From NCBI GenBank assembly GCA_027924585.1, contig BSBM01001138.1:12023001-12087000 (forward strand): 64,000 nt of DNA, given 5' to 3'. Shown here piece after piece: positions 1 through 11,895 of the stretch (positions are counted from its first letter, which is position 1; the number at the start of each line of letters is the position of its first letter). The position numbers and the translations under genes were made by a program. The notes beneath the pieces are model-generated. The model was not told the DNA's origin and did not search any database. It worked only from the letters and a program-made list of their open reading frames with translations. Source of the stretch: Larix kaempferi. Lineage: Eukaryota > Streptophyta > Pinopsida > Pinales > Pinaceae.

Positions 1-328
1 TAGCACCAAATTCATCATATTTTATGGTAAAACTTTTGGTTTTCCACATTGATCACATTTAGAATTTAACATAAAGGAAAATTGATTCCAATTCATAATT
101 TAACAATAAAAAATATGGATTCCAACATAATTTGAACTCAGAAATCGACAATGGAATTTGATTCCAACAATAATCAACTCAAAATTTAACCATAGAGATC
201 AATTCCCAGCATTATTCCAACTCAGGGATTTACCACAAATTTCTTATAGATTTTATCATATTAGTCTGATTCCAAAATCAATCATAATTACCCTACGGAT
301 TCCAATGTTTTAAAATTTGGATTCCCAC

Positions 329-934
329 TGTTGGGAATGTTATATTCTTTGCATGTGGATTGACTAGCAAAGTTGATAGTCGACTGGTACAATTTGACTG
401 GAGATGGAGGCGACAAATGATGGAATTCTGGTCGGCCAACCAATTGGAATAGTTGTTTGGGGGAAAGGAAAACAACTAATCAACAAGAATTCAACGGAAT
501 AACTAGAAGCTCAACGGGAAATTGACCAAAGTTGACCCAGTTAAGTCAATTGTAACGTAATAACTGAAAGTGGTTAGGAATTTATGGACTGTCATTAATG
601 AGCAATTGGTTGTATTGCATCTATAAATAAGATGTAATGGCTATGTATGATGTACAATGTAAGCGTATACTGCAAGCGGTGAAGTGTGTAACATGATCAT
701 GTAATAGAGTGTGATTCGTGGTCTAGCAAGTCACAGTTGTAAACACATGTTTGTGAGTGTTTGATTAATAGATGAGTTGAAAGCTCACTGGTTTTTTGGT
801 TTTCTCAAGATCGGTTTTCTAGGGTAATTTGTGTGTTATGTGTTAATGTGTTGTGTTCCATTATTTATATGCTAATGTGTTCAACTACATGAATCAAATT
901 TCAAACCTGTTGTAATCAATATTTATACCCAACA
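329..934 (+). mobile_element. Solo LTR, probably Ty1/copia type
   Basis: The segment begins TGTTGGG and ends CCCAACA, a perfect 7-bp inverted repeat typical of LTR termini. The flanking bases are CCCAC on the left and CCCAG on the right, a 5-bp target-site duplication with one mismatch. A TATA box (TATAAATA, 622-629) lies about 290 bp inside, which sets plus-strand orientation. No primer-binding site or coding region adjoins it, so this looks like a solo LTR left by LTR-LTR recombination. The 606-bp length suits copia. Seen: termini, flanks, TATA. Inferred: superfamily. Confidence 0.72.
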
Positions 935-2800
935 CCCAGTACTAAGCTAATTCATAATCTATAAAAACTTTTTCTATCCAAAACAATTGATATTTGTATC
1001 TACCTATAAACATAACAGGAATGCACCATTGAAGATGTGGATAACATTTTTGCAGATATGAAATACAATTTGATCATTAGAACTCTATTTTCATAAATTA
1101 TAAAATAATTTACACATATTCCATTGCTTGAAAATAGTGTGTCTTAATGAACTAGAAGTAACCTAACTCCATAAACAAATGATGAGGTCTAGGTCCTAGT
1201 GCTTGAACTTGGATCTGATACCATATGCAATATTCTATATATAACCTCATATGATTCATCAATTAATGCAACAATAATAAAAATGCAGAGAAACCCATAG
1301 ATATAAACCCATGAAACATATGCTTGAATTTAAGATCAATTAAATACTTAAAAAAAAATCAGATTCACATACCCATTTCTAGAAGCTTGTAGAAGATCCT
1401 CCCTTGATAATCCTTTGTCTCCAAGCTTGCTCCAAGTCTTCTTGCCAAATATATATGATCTTACTGGTTGACCACCTTATCAACTCCCATTGGATACTCT
1501 TCTTCCTAGGGATCCCCAAGTTGCAATGGACTGTATGAAGAGTATTAAACTAGCATATAGATTATGTAGCTCCTCTATAGCCTGTGAGGTCCCCACCTCC
1601 AAATTACAACACCAATCTTGAGACCCAAATCAACACCAGCTCACCAAGAGAAAAATCATATTAGGGAATCCATCCCACACTAGGGTGCAAAAGGATCCCC
1701 CTTAAGCCCAATCCTCCACCCTTGTATATCCTTTAAGGTTCATGCCACTTGTCATTCTCATGCAAGATGATATAAATTATTCATTTACTAATTGCATATT
1801 ATTCATCCACCCATGTGTCACTCACATGCACAAATAATTGTTTTTATAAAATGCAAATAATGATTATTCATCACCTTCCGACCTCTTTTCCTATTTGTAT
1901 TCTTAGATGTTCCCTATATCCCTTTTATATTTCCTCATTGGGTGGGTGCACATGAATTGTTATTTTCTGTTTTAATAAATTTAACATAAATTTTCCTTCT
2001 ACTTCACTCACACCCTTTCTAAATGCATTCCCATTTTCAATTATAAATGTAACTTTTATTCCCCTTTTCAAAAAAATATGCATAAGACTATATGATCAAT
2101 CAAATCGCTCATGCAAGTTCATTTTATTTTTCATGCTAAAATTATATATATGCCAAAGTATACCTTACTCCCAAAATATGCACATATTCAACACTGATAC
2201 CAAGGGTGCCATGCCCATACATGCCCTTCAAGTATCTATTATTTTCTTCTTAATGTTGGCGGATGGTGTCATGGTTGGTACTTAAAATTAACCCAACTCA
2301 TTTACCACTAGTGAGAGACAAATGATCACTAAGGAATAAGGATCAACACCTTATTGTGCATTTCTCAGTATATCCTCATGAGTGATTGAATCCATGACCC
2401 GTGTCCTACCCTCACGACAACATGTAACCTATGGAAAAAACATATAATGTGTTTTTTAGCCCATTACACGGGAGGAGTGCTAGTAGGCAAAAATAGGCAA
2501 CCTAGACCTCCTCCTCCTCATTGATACTCATATCACAACTCTTCATACAACCTGTTTCCCATGTGTAGGCTTATTTGGCAATATTTCCCTGCCTTTGTAC
2601 ACATTTAGAGGCAAACACATTAAATAGTTCTATCCAATAATCATATATAAATAATAAACAATAAGATACCCATGGAAATCATCAATATCCTGACCTCATT
2701 ATGGGTCTACATTTCTTGAATCAATTCGAGTCCATATGCACCTATTAGGTTCAAGAAATTTTGGTTCACCCACCCATACATCAAGGAAAAAAATGACGGC
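935..2800. other. Gene-free stretch with a reversed PBS-like site
   Basis: No convincing coding region is visible. At 1211-1223 the minus strand reads TGGTATCAGATCC, close to the initiator-tRNA-Met primer-binding site of plant LTR elements. This hints that sequence just to the right (from about 1226) is the end of a minus-strand LTR, but the other LTR end and a target duplication could not be found. The rest is AT-rich. Confidence 0.35.
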
Positions 2801-2839
2801 TTAGTGAAAGGAGGACAACGACATAAAGGGTCCAAAATT

Positions 2840-3210
2840 TACATCCTTCAACAAAATCTCAAGCAACTTAAACCTTGACTCTAACAATGGAACAAGGAAG
2901 AGTTCAAGAACATCTTCCAGGACAAACATAAATTGGAGCAAAACATGGCTACAATATAGTAGGAAATAGTGGCCTCATGGATGACAAAGTATCCCAACAA
3001 ATAAGAGCATAACTTGAGGGAAGGCATCACAACATGCATTTATCCAGAAGAATATTGATAAAAACATAAATGTAGAGTTCATTGGGTAAAGGAGGGTGAC
3101 AAAAACACAAGATTCTTCCACTAAACTAATATGCAAAGGAGAAACCACAAAAAAATCCCTTTCTTCATAGTGCCCAAGGAACTAAGTTGGAAGGCCAAGA
3201 GGAGATAGAA
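2840..3210 (+). pseudogene. LINE ORF2 fragment (linker between endonuclease and RT)
   Basis: The plus strand encodes WVKEGDKNTRFFH near 3086-3120, the hallmark of plant L1-type LINE ORF2 between endonuclease and reverse transcriptase (usual form W-x-x-E-G-D-x-N-T-x-F-F-H). A K/L-rich stretch including WNKEEFKNIF precedes it and QRRNHKKIPFF follows. Several stop codons interrupt the frame. It is a separate fragment, opposite in strand to the larger LINE at 4.4-10 kb. No other domain follows downstream. Confidence 0.65.
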
Positions 3211-4400
3211 CTTGAGCTCACTACATATTTTGGATAGAACGTAGAGAGGATATAAATCAAGCAATGGCATACATCATTGAAAACTCCTCAAGTTGGTCAC
3301 TCCCAAAATCTTTGCAAAGTCTTCTTGGCCCACTCCTTGTTTCTAAACTATAGATGGAATTTATCAGTTTCTCATGCTTATGGTTGAGCTAATTGGGTAG
3401 GTTCTTCTAAATTGTTGATAATTTCTTGATACTAGGTCCCTTTTTCATTAATAGCCTAAGTTATGAAACACTTAATGTGCCACTATAACTCTATGTTTCA
3501 AATACTTAGTGTCCTTACTTCTAGTGAATATTGTGTCTAGAACCCAAGCCATGATTTCCTCGTCTATTTATTCATTTTCTATCTAGCCACATTTTCCTCT
3601 AATCTTGTTATAAATTTAGTCTACCTCTTGTTTTACAGAGCCTGAGAATCACAAGTGATAAACTTTTGTTTCTTCCTTCACCTTTGTATGCCCTATTTTT
3701 ATGTTATTTCTTATATTCTATAGGGGTCTTGTATTTCGTTGGCATCCCCTATTTGGATATTTGAGTTTTGTCTCCCTCCATAGGACAAATCATTTTTTTC
3801 CATCTCCACTATTCTACAGAAACCCATCTATGATCTCTAACTACCTTCAAACTAACAACCCCCACTTGAATTATATTGGTTGAAGAGATAGATAAGCAAT
3901 ATCTTTATGGTTTTGGTCATGTGTTTGATAGCCTCACTTGATATAGAGTGTGATAAATAATAAACTTGCTCCCTTTTTTCTACGAGATCCTAGCCTGTTG
4001 AATCCATACATCTTGATGATGTCAATCAATTCCTCCATTAAACTCTAGGTTAGTGGAACATGGTTGATGGGATACCAAGCCATAATTCTCTATTTTGATG
4101 AAGTTTGATTTTAGGATTGAGAAGTCAATCCATAATGGTTGAGGTAATCTTTGTATCCCCATCTATGTAACTTTATTGAATGATAGGCAAAGGTGCTTGT
4201 CCAATTGAAGGACACACATCTTGATCCTTCACTTTCCTCCACAACACCCCATATGGGGGATCCTCATCCTTATTATGAATGTACATGTAGTCACCCTGAG
4301 TTTTCTCGGACACACGTTCTTCCATCCTAGATTCATCCATTGATATCTTATCGTTTATCCTTCATTTACTAGTCTATCTCCCAACCCATTTGCATTGCAC
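3211..4400. other. Gene-free AT-rich stretch
   Basis: Short open frames occur here (for example 3701-3883 on the plus strand), but none resembles a known domain or shows coding character. It may be old 3' flank of one or both LINE copies. Confidence 0.4.
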
Positions 4401-4429
4401 TAAACATGATGGGTTATTGGAGCAATAAT

Positions 4430-4790
4430 GGATCTAATAAGCTTTGTCATTGTTTCAAGGTCTATTATAAGGAATTAATTGTTTGAAATATTATTTGGAT
4501 TGGATCCATTAGCAGTCTCTTCAACTCATTTCTTAATATTTGGGAATCCCCTTCTTCCATCAATGTACCATAACCCTGGTTTTTGTCCATTTGTAAATCG
4601 TTTTCTAGAGTTGCCATCTTTGCTCCATTATTAGTGTCCCAACCTATAAAATCAAGAAATACTCTTATAATGTTTCCTGAAGAATCCCTAAAGTGACCTT
4701 TCCAATCTCTTATGGTCCTAGATTACCTTTAGATGCTCCATAAGAGTTAAATTTGATGAACTCTATTGATGACTTGGTCCATTCTTCTGA
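4430..4790 (-). pseudogene. LINE RNase H-like remnant
   Basis: The minus strand reads IKFNSYGASKGNLGP, matching the start of plant LINE RNase H (x-K-x-N-x-D-G-A-S-K-G-N-P-G), but the first catalytic Asp is Tyr. Further along, GTLIMEQRWQL resembles the A-E-x-x-A-L block. Stops interrupt the frame. This makes ORF2 of this LINE essentially full length, though dead. Confidence 0.5.
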
Positions 4791-5009
4791 AGATAATGGT
4801 TGGGATTGGAGGGCATTGGTTTCACTTTTAATGCTCCTTGGATATATGCCCCAAAATGATAAGATTTCCTGCTCTTGTATGCTACATTTTATATATTCTA
4901 CTTTCTAGGATAATGCATATATAGTTTCCTTTATGTTCCTTGCCACTTCTATACATGGATCATCACCTTCTCTATATTGATTTTTTAAAATACGTTGGTT
5001 GCGCTCTTT

Positions 5010-5260
5010 CTAGACAATCCATAAGAGAAAATTGTGGTATAGTTTCCAAATTCTACTCAAAATAGATTTCTCAAATGGAGAAGACCACCATTCATCTAAC
5101 AGTTTCCAAGAGATCGTGTTGTCTTCTATCCAATATTGCATGAAGTCTTCCATCCCCTTGTTCCATGGAGTCAAATCCTTATCACAATGATTGAAAATGT
5201 GTTTGGCAGTTTCTTCTTCCATTTCACACATCTAGTAGATTGAACGACCTTCCAAACCTC
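5010..5260 (-). pseudogene. LINE zf-RVT domain remnant
   Basis: The 73-aa open frame contains MCEMEEETAKHIFNHCD, matching C-x-x-C-x-x-x-x-E-x-x-x-H-x-x-x-x-C of the zinc-binding region that follows reverse transcriptase in plant non-LTR elements. The conserved W in TPWNKG follows. It lies between the RT block (upstream on the minus strand) and an RNase H-like block. Confidence 0.7.
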
Positions 5261-6199
5261 TATGGTTAAGTTTATCTCAAGTCAGAATTTTCCTCTAGGA
5301 CATAACCAAAGAAACATAAAATTGTTTTTCCAAATCCCATAATTCTATAATTGTTGCTAGATCTTTGGTTTCCCTATATCATTGTGATTGGCCTCCAACG
5401 CATAAGCTTCTTTCACCAAAAAATTTCCTCCACCCTACTGAACCCAATGCAAAATGCTTGCACTTTATCTAAATCAAATTCTCTTGTCCCTTAACTCTTT
5501 CTCCAATAATTCCACCTACTCCATTGTTATTCCTATTGTCCACTCTTCTTGTGATTTCCATGTGTGCCATCCACTATTACTCTCTTCTTTAGTATCCTCT
5601 TGGTAACGATTAATATGGTGCCAATTAAGAGCATGGTAGTAAGCGTTTGGTATCCCCTAAAGAATACATAAACATTAGTTTTGTTTTTTACTACCATGAA
5701 TCATCCCAAAAAATAGCCAAATTCCCATATTAGACTTCACAAAGCAGCGATCCTACACCATTCCTCTATTTCTCCATGCATTACTCTAGATCATTGGGCA
5801 TTGGCTTGTTCCTTCCATCCTTATCAAGTCTCACTTTGCTATGTCCCTTGCATACAAGACTCTCCATATCTATTCCCAAAGGCCTTCTTAACAATCTCCA
5901 CCAAGTTTTCCTTGCTAGAACTTTTCTTAACGTTGGAAGATACCTTATACCCACCCTCCTAAAATATTTGGTAAACAAAACTTTATCCCAAGCCACCAAA
6001 GCTCACTTTGTTTTCTCTATGGGACCTCACAATAGGAAGTCCCTTTAAAGGGCATTGATAGATTTAAGGATCTTGGAAGGGGAAGATAACATCAAGAAAA
6101 AATAAAAAGGCATGGACTATAGAACCATCTTTATTAAAACACCTTTCCTAATAGGGTAAGGAATCAAAATGTCAAACTACTAGGATTTTGTTCCAACTT

Positions 6200-7215
6200 G
6201 GTTAATAATTCCTCCCAAGAAATATTTCTCAACGTGTTCATGAATTCCACTAAGAGGTCACCTAATTTGTTAAAAGGGAGAGAGCCTCTCCAGAAGCCTA
6301 GGATTCTAACAATGTTATGTTAGAATTTTAATGGTATATTAAAGAGGGAAATAAGAGATTTACCTTGATTAATAAGTGTGCCAAAAGCTAGCAAGAAAGT
6401 GTCTAGTACAACTTTGAGAGATCTAGGTTCTTTCGGATGTAGGGTATCCCAAGAGAATCATGTCATCTACAAATTGCAGATGAGAAAGTGGGTCCATCTC
6501 TTTATTTATGCTATGACCTTTTAGCAAGCCTCTCGCAACTTGTCATAGACTCCTTCCCATGCCCTTCAAGATATGAATGAATAGAAAGGGGGACAAAGGA
6601 TCCCCTTGCTTGATACCTTGTGATGGATTAAAGGGAAGGGAGGATTATGAATTTAATAGCATAGAGAATAAGGTTGAAGAGACTATATTCTTTACCTAAC
6701 TAATCCATTCCTGACTAGAGCCAATGTCCGTTAGCATTTCATTCAAAAACTGATCAAGATTTAGACATATCATTTCGTTTAATATGCCAAAAGATTTAGA
6801 CATATCATTTCGTTTAATATGCCAAAAGATTTAGACATATCAAGATTAATAAACATAATATGCCAAAAGATTTAGACATATCAAGATTAATAAACATTAT
6901 AGGATTCTTTCCATTCTTCAAGGAATGGATTGCTTTACTCACCGTGATGGAGGCTTCCATGATTTGACACTCCTGAGTGTAGCATCCTTCTTCGTTAAAG
7001 TTACACAAGACACGATGGTATTTAATATATTATCAATTACCTTGAATATAATTTTGTATTTCACATCACAAAGTGAAATTGGCCTAAATTTGTCCATAGA
7101 ATTTGTTATGTCTTCCTTTGGAATGAGAATGAGACATGATGAGTTAAGGACCCAAAGAATCCCTTGCATATTTATAGATTCTTCCACTACTTCCCATAAT
7201 TCCCAACCAACCACA
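6200..7215 (-). pseudogene. LINE reverse transcriptase remnant
   Basis: Two diagnostic blocks are visible. The finger block reads LIPKEDITNSMDKFRPISLC followed by DVKYKIIFKVI (7214-6939 frame). The palm block reads QGDPLSPFLFIH-like sequence and then FVDDMILLG near 6480-6448, where FVDD replaces the usual F/YADD catalytic box. The interior carries a local tandem expansion (6757-6900) and several stops. Confidence 0.75.
6757..6900. repeat. Tandem expansion inside the LINE RT
   Basis: The string AGATTTAGACATATCA recurs four times. Two copies are followed by TTTCGTTTAATATGCCAAA (about 35-bp unit) and two by AGATTAATAAACATAATATG-type sequence (about 41-bp unit). The copies are nearly identical although the surrounding LINE is heavily decayed, so the expansion is younger than the insertion. 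Confidence 0.85.
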
Positions 7216-7679
7216 TACCAACAATGTTGGAAGAAGTTTATTGCAAAGCCATCCTCCCATGGTGATTTCTGAAGAAAAAAAAATCCATGATTCTCTATTC
7301 TAATTTTTATTGAGATATTTCGCTCACTATGTTGGAATTTTGTTTTGAAGTGGCCATGGAAAGAATATAGCTTGTTATAGTCCTAATTTATTCATGTTTA
7401 ACTACTAGAGGCTCTGAAAGAAGTTGGTTGTACTATTTTGTGAGCTCTTTTTCGATGTCTACATGAGATTCGATGTCCCCCCTTACTCATTTTGAAAAGG
7501 GATGATTTTATTTTGGTGTCTATGGTTAATCATATAATTGTGGATGAACTTGTAGTTTGTTTGTTCCTCATTGAGCCAATAGATCCTCAACTTCTTTCTC
7601 CACAAGAGTTCATCATGATTTGCTCTCATATCTAGTTGATCCTTCAGAAATTCTTCCTGCATTCCTCCCCTCATTTATA

Positions 7680-8645
7680 ATTATTGCATGTAGATCTTTC
7701 GTGTCTTTCTCTAGAGCTCGTTGTGTGTGGAAAATATTCCGAAAGACTTATCTATAATAGATTTTCAACTAAGCTTTCACATTCTTCAGATGTTGCTAAA
7801 AGAAGTACACTATTGTTTCCTTTACCTTGGCCACTTCCACCCACCAAGTTTAAATATTGTTTTGAAAGTCAAGGTGATCCAACCAATTTCTTTTAATCAT
7901 AATGACACGAGCTTAGGAATTCCTATACTTTCCTAGTTTAGGTAGATAGGTCAATGATCCAAACCTGTACTTGGTAGTATCTTTGCCTCCATTGAAGCCC
8001 CTTTTCTTATAATGGATTCTAAAAATAAGAAGTGAAATAACCTATCCATGATTCAATGGGTTCATCCTTTCTTATTGTTCCAGGTATGAGAGTAGTTGCT
8101 TGTTATCATATCAATCATTCGTAGTTTTTTTATGGAAGTTTCTTTGAAAACCCTATTGTTTTCTTCAATAGTTTAGATGCCCCCTCTTTTTTCACCAGGT
8201 GAGGTAATCATGTTGAAGTCCCCCTCATGATTTGGGGCTTATTTCCTATGGAGGCCCCTAGAATTTGCACAATTTATCAATGAATGCTAATTTCATTACA
8301 TGACTATTAGGAACATCTACATTTGTTATGAATCCTATATCCAAGGATCCAATTTCTCTAAATATTGCAGAAATAATTCAACCTTCTTCAGTGAAATATC
8401 AAAGGATCACCTAGGAAGGGTTCCATAAAATTGCCAAGCCTCCTAAAATCCCCTTTGCAATTATTTCCATTTGATTCAAATCCTTCCCAACATCATTTTT
8501 CCATTTCCACCGTTGTATCTCAATGACATTTTGTTTCTTGAATTATAAGAATGGTGGGTTTATCCTTTAGAATAATTTTCTTGAGGATCATTTGCTTACT
8601 CTTTATGTTCACTCCCACAGAATTCCAAGATATCACTTTCATATT
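7680..8645 (-). pseudogene. LINE AP-endonuclease remnant (ORF2 N-terminus)
   Basis: Starting near 8645 the minus strand encodes ISWNSVGVNIKSKQMILKKI and then ILIIQETKC. This corresponds to the start of plant LINE ORF2 endonucleases (W-N-x-R-G followed by Q-E-T-K, where Glu binds the metal). The usual WNxRG Arg is missing (WNSVG), and many stops follow. In a live element this domain nicks the target DNA to prime reverse transcription. Confidence 0.65.
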
Positions 8646-9354
8646 TAAACTTTAAGTTGAGAAATGAATACTTATCTGGGAATGTTTCCAATTGTCCCGA
8701 GTCTAATAACTATGCTCCTTCTCCCTGAATCTTTAATTTGCTTCATGTTTTTTCTTCCCTGCATTTTTTCTTCCCCTCCTAATTTTTTGAGAGGTTTGAG
8801 GGGGGTCATCCTAATATCTAGAGAAATAGTCTGTGATTGAGATAGGTTGGTTGAACCCACTTTGGTTTTCCCTTTCGATATTTATATATGTAATCTTTGA
8901 GGTTAGATTTCAATGAGATTGAAGTGTTGCTCCCCATATTTTTCTATTAAGGAAGATAGGTCAACCTCCACCATTTCTATATCTTCTACATGGTTTTCAT
9001 ATTTATCCTGTGTTTCTATTAAACCGTCCTCTTAGGTTTCCATCCCCAATTCAACCTACCTCTCTATCCCATATCCTATGTTTGAAATTGTTGTCTCTAT
9101 TTTGCTTTATTTGGGTTTATCCTTTGAACTATCCTAAGAGGATCATGTGCTATGTATTTTTCCTTCGTATTTGCTTCTTTCCCCTTACTCTGCCCTTGAA
9201 TTTTCGTATGTTATCCCATTTTTATTACCAGGGTTTGGAAGTTGTTACCTACTTTGGCTAGGTTTGGTGCTTTTTTTTCCTAATTTTATTTTGCTTGGAG
9301 ATTTGACAAAACCTTTCTTATCTCTCTCTTCTCCTTGCTTACCCTAAGGTGTTG

Positions 9355-9432
9355 TGGCATTAAGTGGGTAGTTTATGAAGAAGTGCCCATGCTCATGACA
9401 TTTATGACAATGGAATGGAATATGCTCATAGT
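9355..9432 (-). pseudogene. LINE ORF1 zinc knuckle remnant
   Basis: The minus strand reads LDYEHIPFHCHKCHEHGHFF followed by INYPLN. Plant LINE ORF1 zinc knuckles have DYExIPxxCxxCxxxGHxxxxCPL. Here the first two Cys and the His are kept and the last Cys is Tyr, so zinc binding would be lost. It sits downstream of the DUF4283-like segment, as in intact elements. Confidence 0.65.
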
Positions 9433-9621
9433 CCAAGGTATGTACCCATTCTATATATTGAAAGCTAATGCATATCAATTATAGCAAAATGCCAGAAATG
9501 TTCATACAAACACATATACAACATAAGCAGTGTATTCACATGTTCTAGTTATTTCTAAAGTTTTGATGAAGTTTCCTAGTGTGTTTTCAATCCCAACGAG
9601 TATCTCTCCCTCTCAAAACTC

Positions 9622-9834
9622 CTAAAGAAAAGAGTAAACATGATTCCATACCAAATATTCTATAAAGTCTTCTTTCTCAAGGTTGAATTTCTCCATCCAT
9701 AATCTTAAATGCAGTCTCATTGATTTGAATAAGTAAAGCCCATCTTCCAAGACCCTTTTTCTATCCTCCATATTTGGAAATATTGCAATGAAGAAATCCT
9801 TGGAACCCAACTTTAAATCTACCTACCCTTTGGG
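9622..9834 (-). pseudogene. LINE ORF1 DUF4283-like domain remnant
   Basis: A 62-residue open stretch matches the DUF4283 pattern of plant LINE ORF1 proteins: a hydrophobic strand (FFIAIFPN), then LEDGLYLF, then LHLRLWMEKFNLEKEDF, corresponding to the usual L-x-L-x-x-W-x-x-x-F. The domain is thought to bind RNA in the LINE ribonucleoprotein. A CCHC-like knuckle lies about 200 bp further along the minus strand, as expected for this ORF1. The frame cannot be followed continuously. Confidence 0.6.
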
Positions 9835-9960
9835 ATTCCACCTTGTATTTACCCACCCGATCAGAGCCTTCTTCGAAGGCCATATCCTCATGAACTTGTT
9901 GATTGCTACATAAGTCTTCATGTATTGTGTGTAGCCGCATGTATGAGTGGAGGAAGTCTC

Positions 9961-10249
9961 ATACCAAAGGTTTTTTGTTGTTTTTCCCAAACACCCACCC
10001 ATTCATTTATGCTCCCGTTTGAGGGGTTCATCTTTCACTATCAGAATACTTGACTCTCATGCCTCTTGGCTTGTCATCCATGTCACCTTGCCTTCTTTTC
10101 TTGCACACCCATCACTAGATTCATGTTCACTTCCCTTGTTACCATGTCTTTAAACAAGGGAGGGGGGATTGTATTAATTCTACCCTGTCAATTGAAACTC
10201 ACAATTTGTACTCCTTTTGAATCGGTAAACCTCAAACCCTAGTCTTAGT
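9961..10249. other. LINE upstream flank
   Basis: A 68-aa plus-strand open frame (9947-10153) lies here but is the antisense of the LINE 5' region and has no recognisable domain. No gene is supported. Confidence 0.4.
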
Positions 10250-10260
10250 TTAAACGAGGA

Positions 10261-10504
10261 TTTTTTTTTTTGCTCGAATCTCCCTGACTTGCGAGAGTGG
10301 CCTGTGGTCTGAGAAACCACGACCCAGGGGCATCTAAGACGTCAAAATCACTCGGGGATCGCACCCGTCCTAGACTACACCAGCCTCAACTTGACTGGGT
10401 TTTGGGTGTCGCCTCCCAACTAAGTCACCCCTAAGGGGAATTGAACTCAGGTCGCCTTGCTAACAAGACCCAAACCTTAACCAAGTGAGCTAGCGGGAAT
10501 TGAC
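10261..10504 (-). mobile_element. tRNA-derived SINE with target-site duplication
   Basis: Read on the minus strand, the element starts near GTCAATTCCCGC, has a pol III A box (TAGCTCACTTGG) and a B box (GAGTTCAATTCC), and ends in an A tail of 11 bases (T-run at 10261-10271). The flanks carry TTAAACGAGGATT (10250-10262) and TTAAACAAGGATT (10505-10517), a 13-bp target-site duplication with one mismatch. The body is clearly more GC-rich than its surroundings. SINEs are copied by LINE machinery. Whether this is a named plant SINE family I cannot tell. Confidence 0.85.
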
Positions 10505-10517
10505 TTAAACAAGGATT

Positions 10518-11880
10518 CTTTCATCATCGCTTGATTCATCACATTAAATGTATATGTTGTTTCATGAATTCATTTTCATTTATCTAGATTGTAGTGTTGC
10601 ACCATTATTTAAGGATTGTCTATACAATATTAATTTAGCATAGTTCTTACCCGACTTGGGTACACAATGTTTTCCTACAACGTTACAATCTTTGCTTTAA
10701 TTTTCAACTTGTTGTATTGACTAGAAATTGTACAAATTAGGCATTTCTTTGTGCTTTTGGTGTTTGGATTATGCACAGTTCTTCAATTGGGTATATGGTA
10801 TATTGTAGAGTTCACACATAGATAAGTTTGAACATTTGGCTCTTTAATAATTGGTTTAAGTTCACTACAAATTGTGCCTTATTTAATTTAATTGTTCTTC
10901 ATAAAACTAGGCACTATGTGTAAATGATTAATATTAGTATGGTGCATGTTTCTTTTGTATAATCAAAATTACAATTTCTTACACTTTTTTTATTTTATCC
11001 TTACTTCCATGACCACATTATGTATTCACCTTATAGCAATCTTTAACAATATATCTTAGCTAGTGATATACCCTATATCCTTAAACCCATGATTATAAGA
11101 CATGACTTAATTAACCGTGTTTTATATAAGCCTAAACTTGGAATTAAAGGTGAAACATGGACTCTTCATGAGGACCACATGGGTTGTCATAGGGCATAAA
11201 ATATAAGAAAAGAAAGATGACAATTATTCTAAGTAGTGAGCATTGTACTTCCATGCAAGCTATGTTATTGCCAATGGAAATTGTTATAATGGTTAGTGTT
11301 ATCGAGAGAGGAAAACCTTCGCTACTGTTGAGAGTATAGCAATCCCAATAAAGAGATTATGTGGCCAACTTGTGTTGAAGCACTAAAAGGGTATTGTGAT
11401 AGCTTGATAAACAATTTATAGAGAAGGGGATCCCACTTCTAGTGTTGTGCACACTGAGGGGGAAGCGCATTGGTTGATTGGAATAGTTGTAGAGAGATTT
11501 CCTATACATGAGAGTTTTTTTGAGTTGTGGAATGATCAAGAGGTCATAGAGCCAAACCTTAGGATTTTACCATTGTGGACTCGTAGTGTTAGCATAGGGT
11601 GTCCTCTATGATAGAAAAATTAAGTGTGACAAAGAGCCTAAGGCTAAAAATACGTCATTAATTATAGTCAATGGAAAAATTACTTCTAAAAATAAATAAA
11701 TAATTTGAATCTATTATGAAATACCATATTTTTATGATTTATTCAACTTTGTATTACTTATTAACTTGTTCACTTTGATATGCATAGAATTAAATTGCAT
11801 AATGATGAAAGAAAATTAAAATTATGATTTATTATAAATTGTATTACTTATTAACTTGTTCACTTTGATTCTATGGAATT
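10518..11880. other. Gene-free AT-rich stretch with a direct repeat
   Basis: No coding region is supported. A 30-bp direct repeat with core TTATTAACTTGTTCACTTTG occurs at 11750-11779 and 11840-11869, 90 bp apart, just before the RNase H remnant. Confidence 0.5.
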
Positions 11881-11895
11881 GGCACAAACACAAAC

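Larger units (their letters stand above)
4400..9960 (-). mobile_element. Degenerate L1-type LINE (ORF1 + ORF2)
   Basis: Minus-strand domains appear in the canonical order of a plant L1 element: DUF4283-like ORF1 domain (about 9834-9622), zinc knuckle (about 9432-9355), AP-type endonuclease (about 8645-7680), reverse transcriptase (about 7215-6200), zf-RVT (about 5260-5010) and RNase H (about 4790-4430). Every domain is interrupted by stops and frameshifts, so the copy is dead. Neither a poly(A) tail nor flanking duplications were identified, so the ends are approximate. The family assignment rests on motif order and several individual motifs. Confidence 0.8.

Noticed and set aside
6925-7272. 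115-aa plus-strand frame
   Set aside because: It overlaps the minus-strand LINE RT block (RPISLC motif) and has no domain of its own.
10430-10504. Functional tRNA gene
   Set aside because: A and B boxes are present, but a cloverleaf with proper acceptor pairing cannot be drawn, and the A-tail and flanking duplications identify a SINE.
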